The position numbers and the translations under genes were made by a program. 64,000 nt of DNA from Pseudomonas graminis (GTDB taxonomy: Bacteria > Pseudomonadota > Gammaproteobacteria > Pseudomonadales > Pseudomonadaceae). The first letter of the stretch is position 1. Every line of letters begins with the position of its first letter. The stretch is taken from positions 1-64,000 of the forward strand of contig NZ_MTSB01000018.1 of assembly GCF_002093745.1 (NCBI RefSeq), in the 5' to 3' direction. Positions 63,441 to 64,000 of the stretch are shown here, one piece after another. The notes below the pieces were generated by a model. That model made no database searches and was not told the DNA's origin. It worked only from the letters and a program-made list of their open reading frames with translations.

Positions 63441-64000
63441 TTACCCCCGAACAGACGTTCAAAGAATCCTTTCTTATTCACATCCAGGAAACGGTGCTCA
63501 AGTGTTTTGCCCAGCAAACGATCAACCGCATCGCTGTAGGCCTGACCGGCATCGCTCTGATCATCCAGAATGACCGGCACGCCCTGGTTGGACGCCTTGA
63601 GGACAGCCTGGGACTCGGGAATCACGCCCAGCAGGGTCACGGCGAGGATTTCCTTGACGTCTTCCACGCCAAGCATTTCGCCCTTGCTGACGCGCTCAGG
63701 GTTGTAGCGAGTCAACAGCAGGTGTTCCTTGATCGGGTCCTGGCCCAGTTCGGCGCGACGCGATTTGCTGGCCAGCAGGCCCAGCATGCGGTCGGAGTCA
63801 CGTACCGACGAGACTTCAGGGTTGGTCACGACAATGGCTTCGTCGGCGAAATACATCGCCAGATGAGCACCGGTTTCAATGCCCGCCGGTGAGTCGCAGA
63901 CCACGTATTCGAACGTTTCCTTCAGCTCCATGAGGACTTTTTCAACGCCCTCTTTGGTCAGTGCATCCTTGTCACGGGTCTGGCTGGCGGCGAGGACGAA
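63437..64000 (-). CDS. minD: Septum site-determining ATPase MinD (partial)
   Basis: C-terminal 187 residues of MinD; the N-terminus lies beyond the right edge. [26 protein letters not shown] (Walker B-like SPAGIE), [35 protein letters not shown] and the amphipathic membrane-targeting C-terminus [12 protein letters not shown] are all present. Overlaps minE. Confidence 0.97.

Overview
The window is a chromosomal segment of a plant-associated fluorescent pseudomonad, almost certainly the Pseudomonas syringae group. The strongest pointer is a complete ice nucleation gene of the InaZ/InaK type (56530-60309). Conserved Pseudomonas blocks agree with it: minDE, rdgC, rnd-ycgL, copAB, prc, apeB, and an SSF-type hybrid histidine kinase next to an MFS/acyltransferase fusion. 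Most of the DNA is GC-rich core sequence; islands of AT-richer accessory DNA lie at about 1.4-4.7 kb, 36.2-38 kb and 56.0-56.5 kb.

Layout. 1-2.2 kb: an IS66-family element running off the left edge, a truncated GIY-YIG nuclease gene and the 3' end of a second IS66 copy. 2.2-3.6 kb: a compact T6SS cargo unit (Hcp, Tlde1-like L,D-transpeptidase-fold effector, small membrane protein as probable immunity). 4.0-4.6 kb: a decayed MntA/HepT toxin-antitoxin locus between short inverted repeats. 4.7-35.8 kb: mostly core genes, including gvpU-like, maeA, eptA, rnd, ycgL, a 2-hydroxyacid dehydrogenase, a nitroreductase, ycgN, an RNA methyltransferase, copAB, yajD, ptrB, yafJ, a MoxR/VWA pair, cysK, an LpxO-like hydroxylase, the SSF-sensor kinase, the MFS/acyltransferase fusion, a BASS transporter and rdgC. 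35.9-36.1 kb: tRNA-Val and tRNA-Asp behind a clear sigma-70 promoter. 36.2-38.0 kb: an AT-rich islet with a secreted protein, a minimal colicin-M-type toxin and a lipoprotein as likely immunity. 38.1-44.5 kb: a CoA-transferase, a VOC protein, a cupin, a JAMM-like DUF4329 tandem protein, an FKBP isomerase, YkvA, and an XRE regulator with its partner. 44.6-56.0 kb: an EAL-CBS-GGDEF protein, Prc protease, a quinone oxidoreductase, an HAD phosphatase, and an ABC importer/phosphoesterase operon with a divergent GntR-UTRA regulator. 56.5-60.3 kb: the ice nucleation gene. 60.6-64.0 kb: apeB, an RluA-type pseudouridine synthase, minE and the 3' part of minD.

The most notable signals are: (1) a roughly 300-bp dispersed repeat present twice (33.45-33.75 and 62.10-62.40 kb) whose nested stems carry compensatory base changes, as expected for a selected structured nucleic acid; (2) the 134-residue colicin-M-type protein with only a short N-terminal segment before its catalytic region, translationally coupled to a small lipoprotein; (3) a free-standing two-domain DUF4329 protein with an intact E / HxH / SxxD metal-site pattern in its first half only; (4) exact 144-bp tandem duplications in the ice nucleation gene; (5) paired near-palindromic operator candidates in front of the ABC operon and its GntR regulator; and (6) a 33-bp palindrome built on two perfect DnaA boxes.

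Gene calls rest on reading translations and recalling family hallmarks; no database search was possible.
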